NCBI RefSeq assembly: GCF_900129275.1
Contig: NZ_FQUX01000005.1
Span: 248,001 to 312,000, forward strand
Origin: Arenibacter palladensis
Lineage (GTDB): Bacteria; Bacteroidota; Bacteroidia; Flavobacteriales; Flavobacteriaceae
DNA: 64,000 nucleotides
Direction of reading: 5' to 3'
Positions 1 to 9,582 of the stretch are shown here, one piece after another. The notes under the pieces are model-generated. The model did no database searches and was not told where the DNA came from. It saw nothing but the letters and a program-made list of their open reading frames with translations. The position numbers were made by a program, and so were the translations under genes. Each line of letters starts with the position of its first letter. Positions within the stretch are counted from its first letter, which is position 1.

Positions 1-1030
1 AAGGCGTATCTTTTTTAGAGGCTTTAAACAGGGATTCGGGCACCAAGGATTTTGCCCCTTTACCCAAAGCCTGTTCTATTTGTTTTCTTACGTAATTGGC
101 AGCATCTGTCTTAACCATAGGCCCCAAATTGGTCTCGGCATCCAAAGGATTCCCTAACGTGTACTGCTTAGTAAGCGCTACGAATCCGTCAACAAACTTG
201 TCGTAAAGCGTTTCATGAACATAAATTCTTTCGATACCGCAACAAGACTGCCCACTGTTAAAAAAAGCCCCGTCCACTAAATTTTCTACACTATTCTCCA
301 AATTGGCATCGGCCATTACATAGGCGGGATCTTTTCCTCCCAACTCCAAACCACAGGGAATGAACTTGTTTACCAAGGAATTTTGAACCGCTACCCCACC
401 TTGTACAGAACCAGTAAAGTAAACTCCGTCAATTCGATTATCGCCAATTAATTCGGCCGTATTTTTATGGTTCAGGTGCAGTATTTGAAATACCCCTTTC
501 GGCAGTCCGGCCTTGGCAGCTGCCTTGGCATAACGTTCCGCCACCAATGGAGTTTGAAACGAATGCTTTAAAATTACCACGTTTCCTGCCATTAAAGCCG
601 GAACAATAGCATTTACAGAGGTCAAGAAAGGATAGTTCCAAGGGCTCAACACACTTACAACCCCAATTGGAACACGCTCTACCCATCTTTTATCCGGATT
701 CTCGGCATCTACAACTTTATAGTCGCCCAAAGCCTCTTCCGCTACTCCGATCATATAATGGGCGCGATCTCCAAAACCCTTTATTTCTCCAGGGGATTGA
801 CCCAATGGTCTGCCCATTTGCCAGGTAATTTCGAGGGCTATATCATTTTTATCCTGTACAATGGCATCCACGAAGGCCGTTATATATTTAGCTCGCTCGG
901 CAATGGAAAGATTGGACCAAATTGGAAAAGCACTTTCAGCCAAATCTAGGGCCTGTTCAATATCCTTTGGGCCATGTTCTTCGGCAGTATAATAAATAGT
1001 GCCGTCTATAGGTGATATGGTATTTATCAT
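1..1030 (-). CDS. NAD(P)-dependent aldehyde dehydrogenase, 3' end outside window
   Basis: Oxidises an aldehyde to the acid with NAD(P)+, in the cytoplasm. I translated it by hand from an ATG at 1028-1030; 343 codons are visible and the C-terminal part lies beyond base 1. A PWNYP segment of the Rossmann fold is present, the general-base glutamate sits in ELGGKDP (about residue 229), and the catalytic cysteine is in SGQSCC (about residue 263). The 34-residue spacing of Glu and Cys is the family norm. It lies 4 bases after the glutamine-synthetase-like gene, so the two are surely co-transcribed. Given the ligase and ethanolamine-type permease upstream, the likely substrate is an aldehyde made from a gamma-glutamylated or free amine, comparable with PuuC. 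That substrate is inference; the family assignment is firm. Confidence 0.88.
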   Translation of the reverse strand, partial: MINTISPIDGTIYYTAEEHGPKDIEQALDLAESAFPIWSNLSIAERAKYITAFVDAIVQDKNDIALEITWQMGRPLGQSPGEIKGFGDRAHYMIGVAEEALGDYKVVDAENPDKRWVERVPIGVVSVLSPWNYPFLTSVNAIVPALMAGNVVILKHSFQTPLVAERYAKAAAKAGLPKGVFQILHLNHKNTAELIGDNRIDGVYFTGSVQGGVAVQNSLVNKFIPCGLELGGKDPAYVMADANLENSVENLVDGAFFNSGQSCCGIERIYVHETLYDKFVDGFVALTKQYTLGNPLDAETNLGPMVKTDAANYVRKQIEQALGKGAKSLVPESLFKASKKDTP

Positions 1031-1034
1031 TTTT

Positions 1035-2411
1035 TTAAATTATTTCGAAATAACGTTTTAATTGCCAGTCGGTTATAGCTCCCAGTTGTTGTTGGTCTTC
1101 CCATAGTCGGGTATACGCATAGTGATCCACAAATATATCACCAAAGAGATCCCGTGCAATTTTTGAATTCTTAAATTTTTCAGCGGCCTGGGACAAGGTC
1201 CTAGGCAACTGAAGTTCCTGTGAAAAATCTACATCGTAGGCGTTTCCATCTACCGCTTTTGTAGGTTCAATTTTATTCTCTATGCCCCATAATCCCGAAC
1301 CAATAGCCGCAGCAAGGGCCAAGTAGGGATTAATATCCGCTGCCGATACCCTATATTCCACTCTTTGCGACTTTTCAGATCCAGGAATTGCCCTAAGGGC
1401 ACAGGTTCTATTATCTATACCCCATGAGGCCGCAGTGGGGGCCCAAAAACCGGGAATGAGTCGCGTATAGCTATTACATGTAGAGGCCACCATAGCTAAA
1501 AATTCTGGCATTAACTTTTGTTGTCCTCCTAGAAACCATCGCATCACATCAGACATGCCATTTGGCTTACTTTTATCGTAGAAGGCAGATGAGCCATCCG
1601 TATTTTGCAAAGAAATATGGATATGACCGGATTGACCGGGATAACTGGAAGACCATTTGGCCATAAAGCATGCCATCAAATTGTTTTGTTGTGCCCAAAC
1701 TTTTACAAAGTTTTTGAATAGAGCCCCATTATCGGCAGCCCGCAGAGCCTCGGAATACTCTAATGCGCCCTCCAGTACTCCCGCACCCGTCTCCGTATGC
1801 AATCCTTCCAATGGCATGCCCATCTCCTTGGAAAGTTCCATTATTTGGTGATAATAATTGGCATGGGTGGAGCTGCGTAATATGGAATAACCAAAGTTAC
1901 CTGGCGTCATTGGTTCCAGGTTATGATAATTCTTATCCCGAACGGATTTAGGGGATTCATTAAAAAGGAAAAATTCGAACTCGAAAGAGGCACTAGCTTT
2001 AAGCCCCAAGCCTTCCAATCTTTCCAATGTTCTGCGCAAAATAGATCTTGGACAAACACTGGCAGCACTACTCTCCGAGAAATCTACCAAAAAAATAACC
2101 GACTTGAAATCTTCCGTTGGCAACATCCTCATACTGGAAGCATCTATTGTTGCGTTGGCATCTGTAAAACCATCTGCCCAACCGGTAAAGGAATCATTCT
2201 TATATAAAACATCATTGGAATCCCAACCAAAGATTACACTGCAAAAACCAAATCCCTTGTCCAATGCGGATAGAAACTTTTTGGAATTAACGTATTTCCC
2301 GCGGAGAACTCCATCCACATCAACAACGGCCAATTTAATATTTTCAATTTGATGTTCCTGTATATAACTTCTGACCGATTCCTTGGTCATTTTTGGCACT
2401 TCCTTTTTCAT
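1035..2411 (-). CDS. Glutamine synthetase family ligase, probable gamma-glutamylamide synthetase
   Basis: ATP-dependent ligase of the glutamine synthetase fold, 458 aa. The N-terminal beta-grasp part contains VDVDGVLRGKY (about residues 30-40). The metal-binding FEFEF strand is near 143-147, the GQSGHIHISL block near 259-268, and the C-terminal RVEYR block near 350. It lacks the length and adenylylation region of the nitrogen-assimilation enzyme and resembles PuuA or Streptomyces GlnA4-type enzymes, which glutamylate putrescine or ethanolamine. Its neighbours, an ethanolamine-type permease upstream and an aldehyde dehydrogenase downstream, favour ethanolamine. A second in-frame ATG lies 7 codons in. 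A small palindrome, ATTGG-T-CCAAT, lies 23 bases before the first ATG and may be regulatory. Amine specificity cannot be read from the sequence. Confidence 0.85.
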   Translation of the reverse strand: MKKEVPKMTKESVRSYIQEHQIENIKLAVVDVDGVLRGKYVNSKKFLSALDKGFGFCSVIFGWDSNDVLYKNDSFTGWADGFTDANATIDASSMRMLPTEDFKSVIFLVDFSESSAASVCPRSILRRTLERLEGLGLKASASFEFEFFLFNESPKSVRDKNYHNLEPMTPGNFGYSILRSSTHANYYHQIMELSKEMGMPLEGLHTETGAGVLEGALEYSEALRAADNGALFKNFVKVWAQQNNLMACFMAKWSSSYPGQSGHIHISLQNTDGSSAFYDKSKPNGMSDVMRWFLGGQQKLMPEFLAMVASTCNSYTRLIPGFWAPTAASWGIDNRTCALRAIPGSEKSQRVEYRVSAADINPYLALAAAIGSGLWGIENKIEPTKAVDGNAYDVDFSQELQLPRTLSQAAEKFKNSKIARDLFGDIFVDHYAYTRLWEDQQQLGAITDWQLKRYFEII

Positions 2412-2624
2412 AGGTTTATTATTATTGTTTTCTATTGGTCCAATGAAAACCTCTTAATGGTACGTAAGGTTTCACTTGACTGTTTTCTGGTTGATTATTC
2501 TATTCTTATTCCAAGATTCAACTATTATAGCCCGTTGATACATATTCCTGTTTCCACAACTCCCATCCTTAAATAAAAATCCCTCATAAAATTATTGAAT
2601 AATGCCCACCTCTAGCTATAAAAA

Positions 2625-4115
2625 TCAATTTTTTACTATTGCCTTTTTTGCCTCGTGTTCCATGGCGAACTCTTCTTCCGGAGAAAGTATCAATCTATGC
2701 CTACCTTTTAGCCCAAAGTAGACCAAACCGATAATTAAATACCCTATGGATATAAACACTGCCGTCCTGTAAGATTGATCCTGTAACTGAAAATATATAA
2801 TTACACTGGCCAAAAATATAGTGGTCCAGGCACCTAATTTCCCAAACGGACTTACATAAGGTCTTTCCAAATCCGGTTTATCCTTCCTCAGCAATAAAAA
2901 GGAACCACATTGCAAAATATAGGAGAGCATGGCACTAAAAACAGCAATGTTCAATAAAGCTCCCCCAACAAATACCTCACTTTCATTACCTGCCAAAAAT
3001 TTGGTGACCATTAAAACCGTAAATCCAATGAGGGAACCAAGAATCAAAGCGGTATAGGGCGTTTTTCTTTTGCTATGGGTCAAAGACAATATAACAGGGA
3101 AATACCCGGCCCTTGACAAGGAATAAATCTGTCTGCCAAATGCAAAAATTATGGTATGGAAAGACGCCAACAGACCAATGGATGCCACTAAGGCCAAAAG
3201 CTTGGCTATATTGTCCCCGTACAACACCTTAAATCCGTCCAATAAGGGTTCCCCGGATTGGGAAAGGGCATAGGACCCCAAAGGTATGGAGGCATTTAGC
3301 CAAAGGATTAAAAAGGCCGAAATAATCAAGGTAATGATGCCATAGGTCAACCCCTTGGGCATATCCTTTTTGGGATCAACGGATTCCTCAGCTGCCAAGG
3401 GCAGTTGTTCAATGGCCAAAAACAACCAAACTGCAAATGGCATTGCCTTTAGAGCTCCTTCCCATCCCATTGGGAAAAGGGAACCTCCGCCTCCATCCAA
3501 ATGTTCTGCACTACCATCGGGGCCCGCCTTTATATCCAAGGCATAAGTCATAAAATCGGCACTTCCAATGGAGGATACCCAAAACATACCCAAACATCCC
3601 AAAGCCAATAAGGTTAAGGCCACTGTAAACCGAAAGGATAGTTCTACCCCTACAATGTTCAACAGGGTAAAGATGGTATAAAATCCGAACCACCAAAAAG
3701 GCAGCATTTCTGGAGCCGTCTCAAAAATGCCCTGCATATAATTACTTAGAAAAAAAACAATAACCGCAGGGGTAAGAATAAATTCCAAATTTTCTACCAA
3801 GCCGGTAAAGAAGCCACCCCAGGGTCCCATGGCCGATCTGGCAAATGAATATGCTCCTCCGGTATGTGGTAGGGCGGGAGACATTTCTGCCACACTTTGG
3901 GTAAGCCCAACATACATTATTGCTACGATACAAGTGGCGACAAACATACCGCCCCATCCCCCAGAAGCCAAGCCCAGGTTCCATCCTGAAAAATGTCCCG
4001 ATATCACGGCCCCAACGCCCAAGGCCCATAAAGACCAAACGCCGGCATGGCGTTTCAGTTCCCTGGATTCAAAATAGGATTTGTCCATTTTTTTGTACTT
4101 AACACCTTTGCCCAT
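2625..4115 (-). CDS. APC-family amino acid/amine permease, ethanolamine permease-like
   Basis: Inner-membrane transporter of the amino acid-polyamine-organocation superfamily, 496 aa with about 12 hydrophobic segments. The first transmembrane block, with WSLWALGVGAVISGHFSGWN and the following glycine-rich stretch, is the form typical of ethanolamine permeases. A second ATG nine codons downstream (MDKSYFES) could be the real start. It is separated from the upstream susD-like gene by a strong terminator, so it needs its own promoter or readthrough. It is followed after 213 bases by the glutamine-synthetase-like gene. I infer uptake of ethanolamine or a similar small amine for the ligase/dehydrogenase pair. 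The family is secure; the substrate is a best guess from similarity and context. Confidence 0.82.
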   Translation of the reverse strand: MGKGVKYKKMDKSYFESRELKRHAGVWSLWALGVGAVISGHFSGWNLGLASGGWGGMFVATCIVAIMYVGLTQSVAEMSPALPHTGGAYSFARSAMGPWGGFFTGLVENLEFILTPAVIVFFLSNYMQGIFETAPEMLPFWWFGFYTIFTLLNIVGVELSFRFTVALTLLALGCLGMFWVSSIGSADFMTYALDIKAGPDGSAEHLDGGGGSLFPMGWEGALKAMPFAVWLFLAIEQLPLAAEESVDPKKDMPKGLTYGIITLIISAFLILWLNASIPLGSYALSQSGEPLLDGFKVLYGDNIAKLLALVASIGLLASFHTIIFAFGRQIYSLSRAGYFPVILSLTHSKRKTPYTALILGSLIGFTVLMVTKFLAGNESEVFVGGALLNIAVFSAMLSYILQCGSFLLLRKDKPDLERPYVSPFGKLGAWTTIFLASVIIYFQLQDQSYRTAVFISIGYLIIGLVYFGLKGRHRLILSPEEEFAMEHEAKKAIVKN

Positions 4116-4221
4116 ATCTATTCTCTTGGTTTTTGGTTTGATTATATATTTCTAAGTTGGTAACTAATATACCATGAAATAAAAAAAATATCACTCTTTA
4201 AACTTGAAGGATTGAATATTA

Positions 4222-4258
4222 TCAATAAAAAGACCATGGAGAAGAATCCCCATGGTCC
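4222..4258 (-). terminator. Intrinsic terminator after susD (module 1)
   Basis: On the minus strand an 8-bp perfect stem, GACCATGG / CCATGGTC (arms at 4250-4257 and 4232-4239), is followed directly by five T (4231-4227). It lies 37 bases past the susD stop and separates the SusCD transcript from the permease-ligase-dehydrogenase genes. Confidence 0.8.
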
Positions 4259-4294
4259 GTAAGATTCAAAATAAATTACTTATTAATTGCACTT

Positions 4295-5875
4295 CTAATT
4301 GTTACTGGCTACATCCCACCAAAGCCTGGTGTTTAAATCGTCTCCTCCCATGCGGGTAACGGCCTGCTGATAATTTGCATTATTCGTTGATTTCACGGAA
4401 TTGGGATATTGAAACCTTACCGGAACCTTTTTGTCATTTACAGCGTCCGGACCTGGTATAACTTCCGGCATTCCGGTACGCCTCCAATCGGACCAGGCCT
4501 CAAAACCTGTATAAAAGAGAGCTATCCATTTTTGCAAGGCTACTTTTTCCAACTTTTCTGGGCTTGTTCCCGTGTAGGCCACTGCGGTCTGTGCAATATA
4601 GGCATCCAAGTCAAAAGCTTGTAGATCGGCAGCGATCTCGTTCCAACCACCGGCAACTATCCTGTCCAAATAGTACGAAAAGGAAGCTCTTATTCCATTT
4701 TCATAATAGGTAGCGGCATCGCCTACGGTTATGAAATTTCTTTCCCTGGCCTCTGCCAGGATAAATTGAAGCTCAGAATAATCCATTATAATGGTCTGGG
4801 AAGCCGTAGGAGAAGCAAGCTCTACGTTACAGGCCCTACAGGCCAATAAAATACCAATTCTTGAAATGAAATTGGACCCCACTTCATTGGGGTTTCCGGT
4901 AGGGCTATACCCTAAAGCCGCCTCATCGTCCAAACCGTTGGGCATACCTACATAATCATCCAAATTATCGGAATAAATTCCTTTTCCGGAATTGGAAGTA
5001 GGTTGCGCATAAACGATAAGCCTTCTATCATTTAGATCCTTTAATCTGGTTTCCAAGGTAAGGCTCAACCTAACCTCGTCAAAACTACCAGATCGCGTAT
5101 TATATTTGGGTTGTGGATTATCGGAATTCCATTGCAATAACGCTGCATCCGCATTACTTTCAAATATCGGATAGGTTGTTGGATCTCCCATAATTTCCGC
5201 CATACCGGCCGTGGCTTTGGATTGATCTACATCACTGATCCTCATCAAAAGGCGAAGCCTAAGCGAATTGGCAAACTTTCTCCATTTCAATACATCGCCA
5301 CCGTACAATATATCCCCGGATATATTTTGTGTACCCGTTAATACAGCGTTGGCCGTTTTTAAGTCGGCCAAAAGACCGTCATAAATTTCCTGTTGTGGCG
5401 TAAATTCTGGTGTAATATTATCATCGCTGATTCCTTTAACGGCATCCGTGTAGGGAACATCTCCATATGCATCGGTTAAATAGGAATAGATCCACGATTT
5501 AACAATTAGTCCAACGCCGTAGTAATTCTGGCGATCCGCATTTTCTTTGGTGTCACGAATAATATTCTCAATATCGCGTAGTCCGTCATAGGCGTCGTTG
5601 TATGGATTGCTCGTAGGAGACCACTGGTATATATCTCCCGAGGTAAACTGCAGTCGGGCTCCATATTGAACCACGGTAAATCCTTCCTCCCATCCTTGGT
5701 CTCCCCAATTATATGCCATTTGTCTTAAAACCCCTGGCAAAAGCAGTTCAGAGGAAGCCTGCTCGGGAAAGTTGGGGTTTTGATTTATTTCTTCAAAGTC
5801 TTCTGTACAACCCATAAAAGCTGCCAAAAGAAACATCACGAAGAAACCCTTTTTTGATATATGTATGTTTTTCAT
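4295..5875 (-). CDS. SusD/RagB-like outer-membrane lipoprotein (SusD-like_2 type)
   Basis: Surface-exposed substrate-capture lipoprotein that forms the lid of the SusC channel, 526 aa. The N-terminus has a lipoprotein signal ending in AAFMGC followed by TEDFEEINQNPN, the opening typical of the SusD-like_2 branch. Helical TPR-like repeats with conserved YLTDAYGDVPYTDA and DYSELQFILAEA stretches follow. The C-terminal part has ALFYTGFEAWSDWRRTG, the usual closing block of this branch. It starts 11 bases after susC and ends before a terminator. This branch often serves non-glycan nutrients such as peptides or small molecules as well as glycans, so the ligand is open. Confidence 0.88.
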   Translation of the reverse strand: MKNIHISKKGFFVMFLLAAFMGCTEDFEEINQNPNFPEQASSELLLPGVLRQMAYNWGDQGWEEGFTVVQYGARLQFTSGDIYQWSPTSNPYNDAYDGLRDIENIIRDTKENADRQNYYGVGLIVKSWIYSYLTDAYGDVPYTDAVKGISDDNITPEFTPQQEIYDGLLADLKTANAVLTGTQNISGDILYGGDVLKWRKFANSLRLRLLMRISDVDQSKATAGMAEIMGDPTTYPIFESNADAALLQWNSDNPQPKYNTRSGSFDEVRLSLTLETRLKDLNDRRLIVYAQPTSNSGKGIYSDNLDDYVGMPNGLDDEAALGYSPTGNPNEVGSNFISRIGILLACRACNVELASPTASQTIIMDYSELQFILAEARERNFITVGDAATYYENGIRASFSYYLDRIVAGGWNEIAADLQAFDLDAYIAQTAVAYTGTSPEKLEKVALQKWIALFYTGFEAWSDWRRTGMPEVIPGPDAVNDKKVPVRFQYPNSVKSTNNANYQQAVTRMGGDDLNTRLWWDVASNN

Positions 5876-5886
5876 CTTTTATGCAA

Positions 5887-8800
5887 TTAAAAATCGATTT
5901 GTAAATTCAGAGTGTATGTTTTGGTACTGGGATAGGACATATTCTCTATACCGGGCTGCAGGGTACCACCGGCAACGGAAACCGTTTCCGGATCAAAATG
6001 TGGATTGTCCGTCCAAAGTGCCAAATTTCTACCTGTCAATGATAATCTTGCCTTGCTAATGGGAAGCTTATCAATAATTTTTTTGGAAAGGCTATAGCCA
6101 AGGGTAACCTCACGCAATTTCGTGTAAGAGGCATCGTATTTAGCGGCCTCCACATTATCCCGCTCATAGTAGCGGTTATTGAAGGTCCTAACATCTACGT
6201 TTATGGTGTTGGGCGTATATACGCCGGGAGATGTCTCCAATACACCTTCCGCAACGATTCCGGTTTCCCTTCCTTCCAGAGTTTCCTTTAATTGCCCGGA
6301 AGTGGAACCTATCGTTTTGGTCCTGGATACTACTATCCCCCCTTGTCTTATATCGAACATAAATCCAAAATCCAAAGACTTGTATTTAAAACTGTTCAAT
6401 ATTCCCAAGGTATAATCAGGGGCATAATCGCCCTGGTACACCAAATCGTCCGTCCTGATCGGGATACCACTGTTATTTACGATCATTTGGCCATAATACT
6501 CACTGTTCTCATCCTCTACACGTTGGAATCCCCTTCCGTAAATGGCACTGATGGATCCTCCTTCCCTAGCTTGGATAAAGACACTGTTCCTCTCGGTTAG
6601 CGTATAATCTATACCTCCCAGATCGGTAACCTCACTTCTGTTCCTGGAATAGTTGAACATGGTATTCCAACTAAAATTCTCCGTCCTTACGGGCACTACG
6701 TTCAACATGGCCTCGAAACCATAATTCCTAACTTCGCCCGCGTTGATCAACTTACTGGTATACCCACTGGAAATATCCGTGCTTATAGGTATGATCTGGT
6801 TCTTGGTACGCCCGTCATAATATGTGGCATCCAAATTCAGCCTACTTTGGAACAAACGGATATCGGCACCAATCTCATAGGATGATGTAATCTCGGGCTT
6901 CAGATCGGCATTGGGGATCAAGGAGGATTCCGTTAAAATTGGATTATCCCCAAAAGGTGTTTCATTGGTAAAGAAACTGGACAACTTATAGGGATCCGTA
7001 TCATTACCTACCTCGGCATATGCCGCCCTTAATTTTGCAAAGGACACGAATTCCGGCATTTTAAACATATCACTGGCTATGGCGCTCAAGGTAACCGAAG
7101 GATAGAAATAGGAATTATTATCCGTGGGCAGGGTACTGGACCAATCATTACGTCCGGTTACATCCAAGAAAAGTAAATTGTCATAGGCAAACCTTGCAAA
7201 ACCATAGAGACTGTTTATCCTCTTCTGTTCGTTGTTGGTATAAACCTCCAATGGCCTTCTAGTGTTATTAAAGGAATACACGCCCGGGTTGATCAACTGA
7301 GGGGCAACAGTTTGGGTATACTCCTGTTTCTGACGAAATTGGTTGCCACCTCCAGATATATTTACATTCCACTTTTCATTGAAGGTCTTATCATAGGATA
7401 AAAGGAAATCCGTATTGGATTCTTCAAAGAACACATTGTCCTCCCTGTAATAACCTAGAGGGAAACGCTGGGTACTGAACGCTCTTTTCTTGGTCCTTAG
7501 ATCGCGATAGAAATCCCTTCCCGTCCTTACCATTAAACTCCAATTATCGTTTATAGTGTAATTGGCACTAATATTACCGTATACCCTGTCCTTGTTCTGT
7601 GAGTTGGTATTCTCATATACGTTGAAGAAAGGGTTGTCGTGGTAATTGTAATTATAATTGAACTGCTGCAGGTTTTCCCTGCCGGGCATCCAATAATCCC
7701 TCATACTGTTGGTATTCAATTGCCTACCGTACCAAATAAAAAGATACATGATGCTTTCCGTACCATAGCTAAGGGATGGCCTGTTGTCACTATCGGATTT
7801 TATATAATTTACGTTGGTATTGATCGTCAATTTATCGGTGAGATTAAGACCTGTATTCAAATTGAAGGTATTTCGCCTTAGGTCTGTATTGGGTACTATA
7901 CCCTCCTGATCCAAATTTTGGTAGGAGAACCTAATATTGCCCAAATCTCCAGATTTGGAAATGGCAATGCTATTCGTCTTTGTGTATCCAGTATTAAAGA
8001 AATCCAATGTATTGTCTGGATTGGAAACCCATGGCGTTGGAATAATGGGAGAATTGCTTACTAAATAATCCCCACCTCTGGTACCATCCTCCCGAGGCGA
8101 ATCAAACTGAGGAATCATTAGCCCAGTATCCAATCTGGGACCCCAACTTTCATCAACTCCATCGGCGATACCGCTTCCACTTCCGTCAACAAACGCAAAC
8201 TGCTGGTTGTTTCCCTGGCCGTATTCGTTTTGCCAATCGGGCAATAACAATACATTTTCCATAGTAATACCAGAATTGATGCTAACCCCCAATTGGCCTT
8301 TTTTGGTATTTCCCTTTTTGGTGGTTATAATAATTGCACCGTTAGCAGCTCTGGCCCCATAAAGTGCCGCGGCGGCCGGACCTTTTAACACGTTGATCGA
8401 TTCTATGTTCTCCGGGTTTATTTCCGAAGCTCCGTTTCCGTAATCCACATCCTGTGTACCCGACCCGCTGGAACCTACAATTTCATTGCTAATAGGAGTA
8501 CCATCCACAATAAACAATGGAGAGTTGCCATTGATATTTAAGGAGGCATCGCCCCTTATGGACACCCTGGCAGAACCTCCAAGGCCCGAGGGGCTGTTGG
8601 TAATCTGTAGACCGGCCACCTTTCCGGAAATACCGTTTAAAAGATTGGGCTCCCTAGCAGCGGATACCTGCTCGCCGTCGAGTTCTTGGGATGCGTATCC
8701 CAAGGACTTCTTTTCCCTTTTTATACCCAAGGCGGTTACGACCACTTCACTTAGACCTGTAGCACTTTCCTCCAAGGTAACAGAGACATTTGTCTGCCCA

Positions 8801-9405
8801 TTCACAGCCATTTCCGTGGTAGTAAACCCTATATAGGACACGACTAGAACAGCGTTTGGCCCATTTACATCCAAAATAAAATTACCGTCAAAATCGGATT
8901 GGGTTCCATTGGTAGTACCTTTTTCCAGAACGTTGGCCCCAGGCAAAGGACTTCCATCACTGTCCAAAATAGTACCACTGACCTTAAAGGGCTGAAAGAC
9001 CTCCACCTTTTTTTCTTGCTCCTTTGTTTGGGAGGGAATATTTTTTTCAGGCTTAAGTACTATCTGTTTATCCAATACCTCATAGGCAATGCGCATCTCG
9101 GAAAAAATTCTGTCCAGAATTGTAGTAACCAATTCTTTATCAGCGCTCACGGAGACAATTTTTTTATAATCCACCTCCTTGTCATTATACATGAATTTGA
9201 ACTCTGTAAGCGACTCAATTTTGTTCAATACATTTTCGATGCTTACATTTTCAAGATTCAAAGTAATTTTGGTCTTTTGACCATAAGTTTCGTTGGCATG
9301 AATTTGAAAAAGCGAAACAATCAATAATAAGGTAGTAAGTTTCATCTTCAAATCATATTGTAGCCGAAAACGGAATTTCCTCCCCGGCATGATCAGGTTT
9401 TTCAT
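5887..9405 (-). CDS. SusC/RagA TonB-dependent transporter with N-terminal STN signalling domain
   Basis: Outer-membrane TonB-dependent channel, 1172 aa, pairing with the adjacent SusD. Order of domains: long N-terminal signal region (to about 42), STN domain (about 46-118) that signals to the periplasmic part of FecR, carboxypeptidase-regulatory-like beta sandwich (about 142-215, with SGTILDSDGSPLPGANV), plug (about 225-360, with SPLFIVDGTPIS and IESINVLKGPAAAALYGARA), then the barrel ending in an aromatic-rich LNLQIDF. The STN domain and the FecR/sigma genes upstream show that expression is self-induced by ligand binding. The 177-base gap to fecR holds a predicted antisense RNA (see 9419-9487). 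The substrate is not readable from sequence. Confidence 0.93.
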   Translation of the reverse strand: MKNLIMPGRKFRFRLQYDLKMKLTTLLLIVSLFQIHANETYGQKTKITLNLENVSIENVLNKIESLTEFKFMYNDKEVDYKKIVSVSADKELVTTILDRIFSEMRIAYEVLDKQIVLKPEKNIPSQTKEQEKKVEVFQPFKVSGTILDSDGSPLPGANVLEKGTTNGTQSDFDGNFILDVNGPNAVLVVSYIGFTTTEMAVNGQTNVSVTLEESATGLSEVVVTALGIKREKKSLGYASQELDGEQVSAAREPNLLNGISGKVAGLQITNSPSGLGGSARVSIRGDASLNINGNSPLFIVDGTPISNEIVGSSGSGTQDVDYGNGASEINPENIESINVLKGPAAAALYGARAANGAIIITTKKGNTKKGQLGVSINSGITMENVLLLPDWQNEYGQGNNQQFAFVDGSGSGIADGVDESWGPRLDTGLMIPQFDSPREDGTRGGDYLVSNSPIIPTPWVSNPDNTLDFFNTGYTKTNSIAISKSGDLGNIRFSYQNLDQEGIVPNTDLRRNTFNLNTGLNLTDKLTINTNVNYIKSDSDNRPSLSYGTESIMYLFIWYGRQLNTNSMRDYWMPGRENLQQFNYNYNYHDNPFFNVYENTNSQNKDRVYGNISANYTINDNWSLMVRTGRDFYRDLRTKKRAFSTQRFPLGYYREDNVFFEESNTDFLLSYDKTFNEKWNVNISGGGNQFRQKQEYTQTVAPQLINPGVYSFNNTRRPLEVYTNNEQKRINSLYGFARFAYDNLLFLDVTGRNDWSSTLPTDNNSYFYPSVTLSAIASDMFKMPEFVSFAKLRAAYAEVGNDTDPYKLSSFFTNETPFGDNPILTESSLIPNADLKPEITSSYEIGADIRLFQSRLNLDATYYDGRTKNQIIPISTDISSGYTSKLINAGEVRNYGFEAMLNVVPVRTENFSWNTMFNYSRNRSEVTDLGGIDYTLTERNSVFIQAREGGSISAIYGRGFQRVEDENSEYYGQMIVNNSGIPIRTDDLVYQGDYAPDYTLGILNSFKYKSLDFGFMFDIRQGGIVVSRTKTIGSTSGQLKETLEGRETGIVAEGVLETSPGVYTPNTINVDVRTFNNRYYERDNVEAAKYDASYTKLREVTLGYSLSKKIIDKLPISKARLSLTGRNLALWTDNPHFDPETVSVAGGTLQPGIENMSYPSTKTYTLNLQIDF

Positions 9406-9418
9406 ATTTTTGCAGTGT

Positions 9419-9487
9419 TTTTTAAGTGGTTAATTAATTTAATCACATCATATCGGGAAGTGTTGGCGCACTTTCCGATTTTTTTTT
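9419..9487 (+). ncRNA. Predicted antisense small RNA opposite the susC leader (module 1)
   Basis: In the FecR-susC gap the plus strand has an 11-bp stem with one G-U pair (arms 9452-9462 and 9469-9479, loop TTGGCG) running into nine T (9479-9487). That is an intrinsic terminator on the strand opposite all local genes. A Bacteroidetes -7 box match, TATTTTTG (consensus TAnnTTTG), lies at 9405-9412 and would start a transcript near 9419. No good -33 box was found. A second hairpin, GTGGTTAA/TTAATCAC (9426-9433, 9439-9446), recurs at the other ECF/FecR locus. Position and orientation match DonS-like antisense RNAs of Bacteroides. The alternative is that the repeats act in the susC mRNA leader. 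The 5' end is approximate. Confidence 0.45.
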
Positions 9488-9582
9488 GCCTTTAGGCCTT
9501 ATGATATAGGGGTCTGGCAAATATTGTGATCTGTCTAAATTTTGGAAAGTCTAATTCATTGGCAGTTGTTTTGTTTAGTTAG

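Noticed and set aside
8899-9327. 142-codon plus-strand frame opposite the susC N-terminus
   Set aside because: Explained by reverse reading of the STN/carboxypeptidase-like region; no family resemblance.
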